Source: an uncultured Capnocytophaga sp.
Lineage (GTDB): Bacteria > Bacteroidota > Bacteroidia > Flavobacteriales > Flavobacteriaceae
Reading direction: 5' to 3'
Assembly: GCF_937936315.1 (NCBI RefSeq)
Contig: NZ_CALGWU010000023.1
Location: 110,359 to 174,358, forward strand
DNA length: 64,000 nt
The notes beneath the pieces are model-generated. The model ran no database searches, was not told where the DNA came from, and saw only the letters and a list, made by a program, of their open reading frames with translations. Shown here in pieces: positions 49,460 to 57,647 of this stretch. The number at the start of each line of letters is the position of its first letter. Within the stretch, counting starts at the first letter, position 1. The translations under genes and the position numbers were made by a program.

Positions 49460-51451
49460 ATGAAAGAAAAGATACAACAACTTCGTGAAGAGCTTAATCA
49501 GCACAATTATAACTACTATGTGTTAGATAATCCTACAATTTCGGATTATGAGTTTGACCAAAAACTTAAAGAGCTACAAGCTTTAGAGCAAGCACATCCT
49601 GAGTTTTACGATGAGAATTCTCCTACTGTACGTGTGGGTGGAACTATAACTAAAAGTTTCCCCACTGTAGTACACGAATATCGTATGTACTCATTAGATA
49701 ACTCTTATTCTAAAGAAGATTTAGAGGAATGGGAACAACGTATTATTAAAACATTGGGCAGTGACCAAATTAATTTTACTTGTGAACTGAAATACGATGG
49801 TGCTTCTATAGATTTATTGTACGAAAACGGCAAACTCAAACAAGCTACTACTCGTGGTGATGGTATTCAAGGTGACGATATTACCGCTAATGTACGTACA
49901 ATTCGTTCAGTACCCTTGGAACTCAAAGGCGATTATCCGGAACATTTTTATATCCGTGGAGAGATAGTAATGCCTAAAAAAGCCTTTGAAAATCTCAATA
50001 AGGAACGTATAGCAGCTGGTGAAGACCCTTTTATGAATCCTCGTAACACAGCTAGCGGTAGCCTCAAATTGCAAGATACTTCCGAGGTCGCTAAACGAGG
50101 TTTAGATTGCTTGCTCTACTTCTTGGTAGGGAACACGGGTGTAAAAAGTCAGTTTGAGAGTTTAAAAAAAGCGCGCGAATGGGGCTTTAAAGTACCTAAT
50201 ATTTCTAAATTGTGTCATTCTACTGCCGAAGTGATGGACTTTATCAATGAATGGGATACCAAACGCTACACTTTGCCTTATGAAACTGATGGGGTAGTGG
50301 TAAAGGTAGATAGTATTGCCCAGCAAGAAGAGTTAGGATATACCTCAAAATCACCGCGTTGGGCAATGGCTTACAAGTTCAAAGCAGAACAAGTAGACAC
50401 TGTTTTAGAGAGTATTTCCTACCAAGTGGGGCGTACAGGAGCTATTACTCCAGTGGCAAATCTCAAACCCGTGTTATTAGCGGGAACTGTAGTAAAGCGT
50501 GCTTCATTACATAATGCTGACCAGATTGAAAAACTCGATATTCGTATAGGTGACTCGGTATATGTAGAAAAAGGGGGGGAAATTATCCCTAAAATTGTAG
50601 GAGTGAACTTAGATAAGCGTGAGGCTGATGCTCAACCTGTGCAATATATCACCAATTGTCCTGAATGTGGTACTGATTTAATACGTAACGAAGGTGAAGC
50701 GCAACACTATTGTCCTAATACCTATAGCTGTCCGCCCCAGATTACGGGTAAAATACAACATTTTATCTCACGTAAAGCAATGGATATAGAAGGCTTAGGA
50801 GAAGAAACAGTAGAACAACTCTTCCGTGCTGGTATTATCCATACTTATGCTGACCTCTATGAGGTAACCGTAGAGAAATTGCTCCCCTTAGAGCGTATGG
50901 CACAAAAGAGTGCTGAGAATATTGTAAAAGGTATTCAGAAATCAAAAGAAATACCTTTTGAACGCGTACTTTTTGCTTTGGGGATTAGATATGTAGGTGA
51001 GACTGTTGCCAAGAAGCTGGCACGCCACTACAAAAATATTGAAGCACTTGAAAATGCTACAATAGAACAATTAGTAGAAGTAGATGAGATAGGCAACCAA
51101 ATAGCTGCCAGTGTAGTAAATTTCTTTGCAGATGACTATAATCGTAAACTTATTGATAGACTCAAAAGCTATGGATTACAATTTGCTCTTTCAGAGGAAT
51201 CTACTGAAGGACAGACAGATACCCTTAAAGGACTTACTTTTGTAGTTTCGGGAGTTTTTAGTTTGTATTCTCGAGATGAACTCAAAGCCTTGATTGAACA
51301 ACATGGAGGTAAAGTAGGATCATCTATTTCATCAAAAACTAACTATGTGATAGTAGGTGACAATATGGGGCCTAGCAAGAAAGAGAAAGCAGAACAATTG
51401 GGGGTAAAAATGATTAGTGAAGAAGAGTTTCAATCGTTAATAATCGGTTAA
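49460..51451 (+). CDS. ligA: NAD-dependent DNA ligase LigA
   Basis: A 663-residue ligase that seals Okazaki fragments using NAD. The adenylation lysine is in CELKYDGASIDL, with an N-terminal NAD-binding Ia domain before it. An OB fold, a zinc finger (CPECGTDL and, 18 residues on, CPNTYSCP), a helix-hairpin-helix region and a C-terminal BRCT domain (about 588-663, GLTFVVSGVFSLYSRDELKALIEQHGGKV) follow. All domains are present and the length is usual. It starts 31 bases after lptD and probably shares its transcript. Confidence 0.96.
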   Translation: MKEKIQQLREELNQHNYNYYVLDNPTISDYEFDQKLKELQALEQAHPEFYDENSPTVRVGGTITKSFPTVVHEYRMYSLDNSYSKEDLEEWEQRIIKTLGSDQINFTCELKYDGASIDLLYENGKLKQATTRGDGIQGDDITANVRTIRSVPLELKGDYPEHFYIRGEIVMPKKAFENLNKERIAAGEDPFMNPRNTASGSLKLQDTSEVAKRGLDCLLYFLVGNTGVKSQFESLKKAREWGFKVPNISKLCHSTAEVMDFINEWDTKRYTLPYETDGVVVKVDSIAQQEELGYTSKSPRWAMAYKFKAEQVDTVLESISYQVGRTGAITPVANLKPVLLAGTVVKRASLHNADQIEKLDIRIGDSVYVEKGGEIIPKIVGVNLDKREADAQPVQYITNCPECGTDLIRNEGEAQHYCPNTYSCPPQITGKIQHFISRKAMDIEGLGEETVEQLFRAGIIHTYADLYEVTVEKLLPLERMAQKSAENIVKGIQKSKEIPFERVLFALGIRYVGETVAKKLARHYKNIEALENATIEQLVEVDEIGNQIAASVVNFFADDYNRKLIDRLKSYGLQFALSEESTEGQTDTLKGLTFVVSGVFSLYSRDELKALIEQHGGKVGSSISSKTNYVIVGDNMGPSKKEKAEQLGVKMISEEEFQSLIIG

Positions 51452-51464
51452 ATATCTGTTTAAT

Positions 51465-51496
51465 TTTGGTGTATTAAGGTAAAAATCTTACCTTTG
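51465..51496 (+). promoter_or_regulatory. Promoter of the amidase-MCE-FeS operon
   Basis: TTTG (51465-51468), 20 bases, TACCTTTG (51489-51496), just after the ligA stop. Confidence 0.8.
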
Positions 51497-51527
51497 CCGC
51501 CTATTAAAATGAAAAATATAAGAATTG

Positions 51528-52640
51528 ATGAAATTTTTACATTATATCTTCTTGGGAGTGCTATGTGCATTACCAATGTTAGGACAATCTCAGAAAAAAA
51601 CCGTATTTAAAGTAGTTTTGGATGCTGGACACGGAGGTAAAGATCCTGGTAAGGTAGTAAACAAAAACATTTACGAAAAAGATGTAGTACTGAAAATCGT
51701 ATTATTAGTAGGTAAAAAACTAGAAGCTCATCCTGATATAAAGGTTATTTATACACGTAAGACTGATGAGTTGATTGACCTTTATGAACGTGGTGCTATT
51801 GCCAATAGGAACAAAGCAGATGTGTTTGTATCAGTACATTGTAATGCCCATGAAACACAAGTGGATGGAGCAGAGACCTATGTGTTAGGGTTACACGCTA
51901 ATGAACAGAACTTTGAAGTTGCAAAAGCTGAAAACTCAGTAATCTATTTAGAGGAAGATTACAAAAAGAAATATGCTAAGTATAATATCAACTCCCCAGA
52001 ATCGGTGATAGGACTTTCAATTATGCAAGAAGAGTTCTTAGAGCAAAGTATACAATTGGCTAAAATAGTACAAAACCAGCTAACAAGAGTTATGAAACGC
52101 ACCAATAGAGGTGTGAGACAAGCAGGGTTCATTGTACTACATCAAACCTATATGCCTAGTATTTTGATAGAAACAGCTTTTCTTACAAATAATGAAGAGC
52201 GTAAATTTCTTATTTCTGCTAAGGGACAAGAAGAGTTTGCAGAAAATATAGCAGAAGCAATACTTACTTATAAAAAGTGGGTACAAGGTAAAAGTTCTTA
52301 TATTGCACCAGATGATAGTGTTTCTCAAGTAAGAGGAAGAGGTTCAAAACAAATCACTAATAATAGAACAAATAATAATGAGTTGAGTTATAAAATACAG
52401 ATATCTTCAAGTCCTAAGAAATTAGAAACTAAAGATTTTAATTTCAAAGGACTCTCTCCTATATCTGCAGAAAAAGATGGAAAGGTGTATGTGTATTATT
52501 ATGGAAATGCTTCTAAACACCGAGACGCGATTGATTTATTGAATAAAGCAAAAAAAAAAGGCTATAAAGATGCTTATATTATAGCATTTTATCAGAAAAA
52601 ACGTATTACAATAGAGAAAGCCAAACAATTAGAAAAGTAA
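51528..52640 (+). CDS. N-acetylmuramoyl-L-alanine amidase (AmiC-like, Amidase_3)
   Basis: A 370-residue exported zinc amidase that removes stem peptides from peptidoglycan. The signal peptide ends near MLGQSQ. The catalytic domain covers about 28-250, with zinc ligands in VLDAGHGGKDPG (His), an ERGAIANRNKADVFVSVHCNAHE block and SILIETAFLTNNEE (catalytic Glu). The C-terminal 80 residues contain a SPOR-like stretch (YKIQISSSPKKLETKDFNFKG). I start at the ATG at 51528; a TTG lies directly before. It is first in an operon with the MCE gene 22 bases downstream. Confidence 0.92.
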   Translation: MKFLHYIFLGVLCALPMLGQSQKKTVFKVVLDAGHGGKDPGKVVNKNIYEKDVVLKIVLLVGKKLEAHPDIKVIYTRKTDELIDLYERGAIANRNKADVFVSVHCNAHETQVDGAETYVLGLHANEQNFEVAKAENSVIYLEEDYKKKYAKYNINSPESVIGLSIMQEEFLEQSIQLAKIVQNQLTRVMKRTNRGVRQAGFIVLHQTYMPSILIETAFLTNNEERKFLISAKGQEEFAENIAEAILTYKKWVQGKSSYIAPDDSVSQVRGRGSKQITNNRTNNNELSYKIQISSSPKKLETKDFNFKGLSPISAEKDGKVYVYYYGNASKHRDAIDLLNKAKKKGYKDAYIIAFYQKKRITIEKAKQLEK

Positions 52641-52662
52641 AACTTATTGAAAATAGAAACAG

Positions 52663-53613
52663 ATGAAACTATCTAGAGAAATAAAAACAGCAATTATAGT
52701 AGTAGCGGGTATTGTCGCTTTCTACGTAGGCTTCAACTTTTTGAAGTCTAAATCATTATTTCATAAAACAAATACTTATTACGCTTATTTTCCTCATTCA
52801 GGTGGATTGAAAACTGGTACACAAATCACTGTGAATGGAGTGAAAGTGGGAAGCGTAGAAGCTGTGGACTTAGAAGAAAAAAGTGCTAAGATAAAAATTA
52901 CTATGGAGTGTTCAGATGATTTTAAATTCTCTAAGAATAGTGTAGCTGAACTCTACAATAGTTTGCTTGGAGGAGCAGGATTACAAATCATTCCTGCCTT
53001 TGACAATGCTCCTGCAGCTGTATCAGGCGATGTATTAGAAGCACGTGTGCAAGAAGATATGCTTGCCTCTCTATCATCTTCTATTAAACCTACACAAGAC
53101 AAGCTTAATCACCTTTTAGGTCAAGCTGATACCACTCTTACAGGGATAAATACTGTTTTGGATGCTAAAACTACTAACGATTTGAAGAATGCTATTACTG
53201 AACTTGGAGCAACAATGCGAAATCTTAACCAAGCTTCAGTAACCCTAAACAAGATGTTGGTTGCTAATCAAGCTAATTTGAATGCTACTTTAACCAATGC
53301 TAATAAAATCACTACTGATTTATCAAAAGTATCAGGACAGCTTTCAGAAGCTGAACTCAACAAAGTAATTGCCAATGCTCAAACTACACTTACCAATCTC
53401 AACACTCTTTTGGCTGATGTAGAAGGAGGTAAAGGCACTATTGGTAAACTACTAAAAGATGAGGCTCTCTATAAAGATTTGGATAAATCGGCTAAACAAC
53501 TTGAACTACTATTACAAGATTTGCGTTTGAATCCTAAACGTTACCTTCACTTCTCTGTTTTTGGTAAAAAAGCTAAAGTATACGAACCAAACGACGAAGA
53601 AAAAGCTGAATAA
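52663..53613 (+). CDS. MlaD/MCE-family lipid-transport protein
   Basis: A 316-residue protein with an N-terminal membrane anchor (about 8-25) and one MCE domain (about 38-115, FPHSGGLKTGTQITVNGVKVGSVEAVDL). A long helical and coiled-coil region with many Asn, Thr and Leu repeats follows. MCE proteins form hexameric rings or tubes that carry phospholipids between membranes. The matching permease and ATPase (MlaE and MlaF) are not adjacent. It lies between an amidase and an Fe-S membrane protein, an order I recall from other flavobacteria. Confidence 0.9.
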   Translation: MKLSREIKTAIIVVAGIVAFYVGFNFLKSKSLFHKTNTYYAYFPHSGGLKTGTQITVNGVKVGSVEAVDLEEKSAKIKITMECSDDFKFSKNSVAELYNSLLGGAGLQIIPAFDNAPAAVSGDVLEARVQEDMLASLSSSIKPTQDKLNHLLGQADTTLTGINTVLDAKTTNDLKNAITELGATMRNLNQASVTLNKMLVANQANLNATLTNANKITTDLSKVSGQLSEAELNKVIANAQTTLTNLNTLLADVEGGKGTIGKLLKDEALYKDLDKSAKQLELLLQDLRLNPKRYLHFSVFGKKAKVYEPNDEEKAE

Positions 53614-53621
53614 ACATATTG

Positions 53622-54938
53622 ATGAGCTTCCTTCCTAACATAGTATTTTTAATACTTCTCTGTATAGGAGGAGGCTTTTTTATTTATAATATACGCAAAC
53701 TTATTAGGAATATCCGTTTAGGAAAAGCTGAAAATACCTCTGGTAATCACAAAGAGCGACTCAAGAATATGTTATGGCTTGCCTTAGGACAACAAAAAAT
53801 GTTAGTACGTCCCATAGTAGGAATACTACATATTGTTGTATATGCAGGTTTTTTGATTATCAATATTGAGTTATTAGAAATTCTTATAGATGGTATTTTG
53901 GGTACTCATAGAGTATTTGCTCCTTTAGGAAAATTTTATAATTCTCTGATAGCTTCTTTTGAGATATTAGCTCTTTTAGTAATTGTTTCAGTAACTGTAT
54001 TTTGGATACGACGACATATCCTAAAAATACCTCGATTTCACAAATCAGAGCTCAAAGGTTGGGCTAAAAAAGATGCAAGTAATATCCTCTATGCCGAAAT
54101 GATGATGATGAGCCTTTTCTTGCTGATGAATGCTGCCGATGCCCAATTACAAGCACTGCAAGTACCTCATTATATACAAGCAGGAACTTTTCCTATAAGT
54201 CAATGGCTACGCCCATTATTACAAAATGTTTCTGTAGGAACTCTTATTATCATAGAACGCAGTTGTTGGTGGTTACATATCATTGGGATATTGTGTTTTT
54301 TAAACTACTTATATTATTCTAAACACCTACATATTCTATTAGCATTTCCTAATACTTATTTCGCTTCTGTACGTCCGTTAGGCACTTCTAAGGTAAACCC
54401 TGTGGTAACACGAGAGGTGAAATTAATGTTAGATCCTAATACCGATTCATTTGCAACACCTCAAGATAATATCCCTACCGATAATTTTGGAGCTTCAGAT
54501 GTAGCAGATCTCACTTGGTTACAGTTGATGAATGCTTATACTTGCACCGAGTGTGGGCGTTGTACTGATGAGTGTCCAGCAAATCTTACAGGTAAAAAAC
54601 TTTCTCCTCGTGCTATTATGATGAAAACTCGTGATCGATTAGAAGAAGTAGGTAGAAATATCGATAAGCACGGTGATTTTGAGCCTGATGGTAAACAATT
54701 GTTAGGTGACTATATTACCCCAGAAGAACTATGGGCTTGCACCACTTGTAACGCTTGTGTAGAAGTCTGCCCTGTAGGAATTAGTCCGTTGTCTATCATT
54801 ATAGATATGAGGCAGTATTTAGTTATGGAACAATCGGCAGCCCCTACAGAACTTAATGTAATGATGACTAACATAGAGAACAATGGAGCCCCTTGGGCAT
54901 ATAGTCAAGCTGATCGTACTATAATTATTGATGAATAA
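53622..54938 (+). CDS. Membrane Fe-S oxidoreductase with two 4Fe-4S motifs (HdrC/NarI-like)
   Basis: A 438-residue protein with about five membrane helices in its first 250 residues. A dicluster ferredoxin domain follows, with CTECGRCTDECPANLTG and CTTCNACVEVCPVGIS. It probably passes electrons between the quinone pool and a soluble partner. In other flavobacteria I remember a second (Fe-S)-binding protein with CCG motifs directly downstream; here the next gene is ftsE behind its own promoter. I start at the ATG at 53622 rather than the preceding TTG. Confidence 0.82.
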   Translation: MSFLPNIVFLILLCIGGGFFIYNIRKLIRNIRLGKAENTSGNHKERLKNMLWLALGQQKMLVRPIVGILHIVVYAGFLIINIELLEILIDGILGTHRVFAPLGKFYNSLIASFEILALLVIVSVTVFWIRRHILKIPRFHKSELKGWAKKDASNILYAEMMMMSLFLLMNAADAQLQALQVPHYIQAGTFPISQWLRPLLQNVSVGTLIIIERSCWWLHIIGILCFLNYLYYSKHLHILLAFPNTYFASVRPLGTSKVNPVVTREVKLMLDPNTDSFATPQDNIPTDNFGASDVADLTWLQLMNAYTCTECGRCTDECPANLTGKKLSPRAIMMKTRDRLEEVGRNIDKHGDFEPDGKQLLGDYITPEELWACTTCNACVEVCPVGISPLSIIIDMRQYLVMEQSAAPTELNVMMTNIENNGAPWAYSQADRTIIIDE

Positions 54939-54976
54939 AAAGCGAGTTTATATTTCCGTTATCTAAAATAATTTAC

Positions 54977-54984
54977 TATCTTTG
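54977..54984 (+). promoter_or_regulatory. -7 element TATCTTTG of ftsE
   Basis: TATCTTTG followed by CGGG, 42 bases before the ATG at 55027. No clear -33 TTTG. Confidence 0.6.
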
Positions 54985-55026
54985 CGGGAATTTTGTAGGG
55001 TTAAATAGACTACTTAATTTATATTA

Positions 55027-55719
55027 ATGGAAAATCCAGTATTACATTTAAAAGAAGTATCAGTATATCAGAAGAATAATCTTATTCTATCCAATGTGAA
55101 TCTCACAGTTGGAAAGGGAGAATTAGTATATCTTATAGGCAAGACAGGATCAGGAAAAAGTAGCTTAATCAAGTTACTTTATGGTGATTTACCTCTTACT
55201 AAAGGACAAGGGAAAGTAGTAGGCTTCAATCTTAAAAATCTTACAGAAAATGAAATTCCTCTGCTTCGCCGTAAGTTAGGAGTTGTATTTCAAGATTTCA
55301 AACTACTCACTGATAGAAATGTGTATAATAACTTAGCTTTTGTGCTGAAAGCTACAGGTTGGACAGAAAAAACGAAAATAGAAAAGCGCATAGAAGAAGT
55401 GCTTTCTAAGGTGAAAATGCAGAATGCAGGATTCAAATTTCCTCACGAACTATCAGGAGGAGAACAACAAAGAGTAGCTATTGCACGAGCTTTATTAAAC
55501 AACCCAGAACTCATTTTAGCAGATGAACCTACGGGTAATTTAGATCCTGAAACTAGTGTAGAAGTAATGCAAGTTCTTAAAGAAATTAACGCTTCAGGAC
55601 GTACTATACTAATGGCTACTCACGACTATGCTCTCATTCTTAAATTTCCCTCTAAAACTTTAAAATGCGATGGCGAACGTATTTTTGAAGTAGTACAAAG
55701 AAGAGTAAATAATGAGTAA
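55027..55719 (+). CDS. ftsE: Cell-division ABC ATPase FtsE
   Basis: A 230-residue ABC ATPase. Walker A is GKTGSGKSS (38-46), the signature is LSGGEQQRVAIARAL and Walker B is ELILADEPTGNLDPE. The Q-loop and spacing FQDFKLLTDRNVYNN match FtsE, which works with FtsX to switch on peptidoglycan hydrolases at the septum. ftsX is not adjacent, which I recall is also so in other flavobacteria. The last codons and the DNA after the stop form an 11-base tandem repeat. Confidence 0.87.
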   Translation: MENPVLHLKEVSVYQKNNLILSNVNLTVGKGELVYLIGKTGSGKSSLIKLLYGDLPLTKGQGKVVGFNLKNLTENEIPLLRRKLGVVFQDFKLLTDRNVYNNLAFVLKATGWTEKTKIEKRIEEVLSKVKMQNAGFKFPHELSGGEQQRVAIARALLNNPELILADEPTGNLDPETSVEVMQVLKEINASGRTILMATHDYALILKFPSKTLKCDGERIFEVVQRRVNNE

Positions 55720-55735
55720 ATAATGAGTAATAAGT
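55703..55735 (+). repeat. 11-base tandem repeat at the ftsE stop codon
   Basis: GAGTAAATAAT occurs at 55703-55713 and 55714-55724, with a decayed third copy to 55735. The ftsE stop (55717-55719) falls in the second unit. Confidence 0.75.
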
Positions 55736-55779
55736 GAAGAGTTATTAATAATTAAATATAATAAAATAAATAGATAATA

Positions 55780-56736
55780 ATGACAATAAAAATATTAGCA
55801 AACGATGGTATTTCTGATTCAGGAAGAGAAGCGTTAGAAAAAGAAGGCTTTGAAGTTATTACTACAAAAGTAGCTCAAAATCAACTTATAGACTACATAA
55901 ATAAACATGCTATTGATATTCTTTTGGTGCGTTCAGCTACTCAAGTACGTAAAGATATCATTGATAGCTGTCCTTCGCTGAAACTTATCGGTAGAGGAGG
56001 GGTAGGTATGGATAATATAGATGTAGCCTACGCTCAAAGTAAAAATTTGCAAGTAATCAATACTCCAGCCTCTTCAGCTAACTCTGTAGCAGAACTTGTA
56101 TTTGCTCATCTTTTTACTGGAGTGCGTTTTTTGTATGATGCTAATCGTAATATGCCTTTAGAAGGAGATACTCAGTTTAACGAACTGAAAAAAAACTATA
56201 CTAATGGTGCAGAATTGCGAGGTAAAACAATAGGTATTATAGGTTTCGGACGCAGTGGACAAGCCGTGGCGCGTATTGCTATAGGTTTAGGAATGAATGT
56301 TTTAGCTTATGATCCTAAAGTAAAAGAAGCTGTAATTACACTTGAGTTTTTTGATGGGCAAACCTTGCCTTTTACTATCAAAACAGTTGAAAAAGAACGA
56401 CTACTGATAGAATCTGACTTTATTACTCTTAATAATAGCCCACAAGGAGGCTATGTGCTTGATACCCCAGAGTTCAATTTGATGAAAGATGGGGTAGGTG
56501 TAATAAACTTAGCAAGAGGAGGAGCTCTCAACGAGGTTGCACTCATAGAAGCCTTGGAGCATGGCAAAGTAGCTTTTGCAGGCTTAGATGTATTTGAAAA
56601 CGAACCTAATCCTGCTATACAAGTACTTATGCACCCACAAATATCGCTCACCCCACATATAGGGGCAGCTACCAACGAAGCACAAGACCGTATAGGCCTT
56701 GAATTAGCCTCACAAATTGTAACCTTATTAAAATAA
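55780..56736 (+). CDS. serA: D-2-hydroxyacid dehydrogenase, phosphoglycerate dehydrogenase-like, short form
   Basis: A 318-residue NAD-dependent dehydrogenase. The NAD loop is GIIGFGRSGQAV, and catalytic residues are visible as Arg in INLARGGALNE, Glu in DVFENEP and His in LTPHIGAAT. The N-terminal GRGGVGMDNIDV is typical of SerA. It lacks the C-terminal ACT regulatory domain, so serine would not inhibit it in the usual way. 3-phosphoglycerate is the likely substrate, but serC is not adjacent, so other 2-hydroxyacids remain possible. Confidence 0.82.
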   Translation: MTIKILANDGISDSGREALEKEGFEVITTKVAQNQLIDYINKHAIDILLVRSATQVRKDIIDSCPSLKLIGRGGVGMDNIDVAYAQSKNLQVINTPASSANSVAELVFAHLFTGVRFLYDANRNMPLEGDTQFNELKKNYTNGAELRGKTIGIIGFGRSGQAVARIAIGLGMNVLAYDPKVKEAVITLEFFDGQTLPFTIKTVEKERLLIESDFITLNNSPQGGYVLDTPEFNLMKDGVGVINLARGGALNEVALIEALEHGKVAFAGLDVFENEPNPAIQVLMHPQISLTPHIGAATNEAQDRIGLELASQIVTLLK

Positions 56737-56744
56737 TTTATACT

Positions 56745-57140
56745 ATGGCAGGAATTTTAGATTTCTTAGGAGGAGATAATCTCCAACAACTCGTGAAAGG
56801 ATTAAGCGAGAAAACCGGTATTGGAGCTGATAAAGTAAGCTCAGTAGTAGATTCTCTCAAGTCAATGTTGGGCAATGCTGAAAGTAGTGATATCTTGAAC
56901 AAACTTACTGGTGACGGACAATCATCTACTTTGAATGCTATCAGTGAAAAAACAGGTGTTTCATTGGATGGTGTAAGTAAAATTTTTGAGAATTTAACTC
57001 CGATGATTTCCAATTTTTTCTCAGGTAAAGGCGGAAATATTAGTGAAATGATTACTTCTTTTTTTGACAAAAATAAAGATGGTAATGTGATGGATGATAT
57101 AATGGGAGGTATAGGTAATCTCTTTGGTGGAAATAAATAA
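56745..57140 (+). CDS. DUF937/YidB-like protein
   Basis: A 131-residue soluble protein rich in Gly, Ser and Leu. It starts MAGILDFLGGDNLQQLVKGLSEKTG and repeats a similar motif (AISEKTGVSLDGVSKIFENLTP), as in DUF937 proteins. The C-terminal FDKNKDGNVMDDIMG looks like a calcium-binding loop. No signal peptide is present and its function is unknown. It lies 8 bases after the serA-like gene and ends at a strong terminator, so the two form one unit. Confidence 0.78.
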   Translation: MAGILDFLGGDNLQQLVKGLSEKTGIGADKVSSVVDSLKSMLGNAESSDILNKLTGDGQSSTLNAISEKTGVSLDGVSKIFENLTPMISNFFSGKGGNISEMITSFFDKNKDGNVMDDIMGGIGNLFGGNK

Positions 57141-57164
57141 TAGTTCTCATACACTAAAATCTTA

Positions 57165-57200
57165 TTACTTTGCCAAAGTTTTTGTGCTTTGGCAAAGTAA
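57165..57200 (+). terminator. Terminator after the DUF937 gene
   Basis: TTACTTTGCCAAAG (57165-57178) pairs perfectly over 14 bases with CTTTGGCAAAGTAA (57187-57200), followed by TTTTTATTTT. It belongs to the CTTTGNCAAAG hairpin family seen at 7596 and 27526. Confidence 0.88.
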
Positions 57201-57212
57201 TTTTTATTTTAA

Positions 57213-57647
57213 ATGAATACTGACGAATACTTTATGCAAAAGGCTTTGGAAGAAGCCCAACTCGCTTTTGAAGAAGATGAAATCCCTGTAGGGGCTATTG
57301 TCACAATTGATAATAGAATTATAGCCAAGGCACATAATCTTACCGAGCGTCTAAACGATGTGACAGCTCATGCTGAAATGCAAGCTATTACCATGGCAGC
57401 TCATTATTTAGGTGGTAAGTATCTCACAAATTGCACTATGTATATCACTTTAGAACCTTGCGCCATGTGCGCTGGAGCTTTGTATTGGAGCCAGTTGTCA
57501 CGATTAGTTTATGCTGCTGATGACACCCATAGAGGTTTCAAAGCAATAGGTGGTAAGTTACACCCTAAGACAGAGGTAGTTACAGGTGTTTTATCAGAAG
57601 AGGCTACAGCATTGTTAAAACAATTTTTTCAACAGAAAAGAAAATGA
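57213..57647 (+). CDS. tadA: tRNA-specific adenosine deaminase TadA
   Basis: A 144-residue zinc deaminase that makes inosine at position 34 of tRNA-Arg. The motif HAEMQAI carries the zinc His and catalytic Glu, and EPCAMCAGAL the two zinc cysteines. It begins DEYFMQKALEEAQLAFEEDEIPVGAI, the standard TadA start. It starts 12 bases after a terminator hairpin, so some read-through or an unseen promoter is needed. It overlaps the next gene by four bases. Confidence 0.92.
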   Translation: MNTDEYFMQKALEEAQLAFEEDEIPVGAIVTIDNRIIAKAHNLTERLNDVTAHAEMQAITMAAHYLGGKYLTNCTMYITLEPCAMCAGALYWSQLSRLVYAADDTHRGFKAIGGKLHPKTEVVTGVLSEEATALLKQFFQQKRK

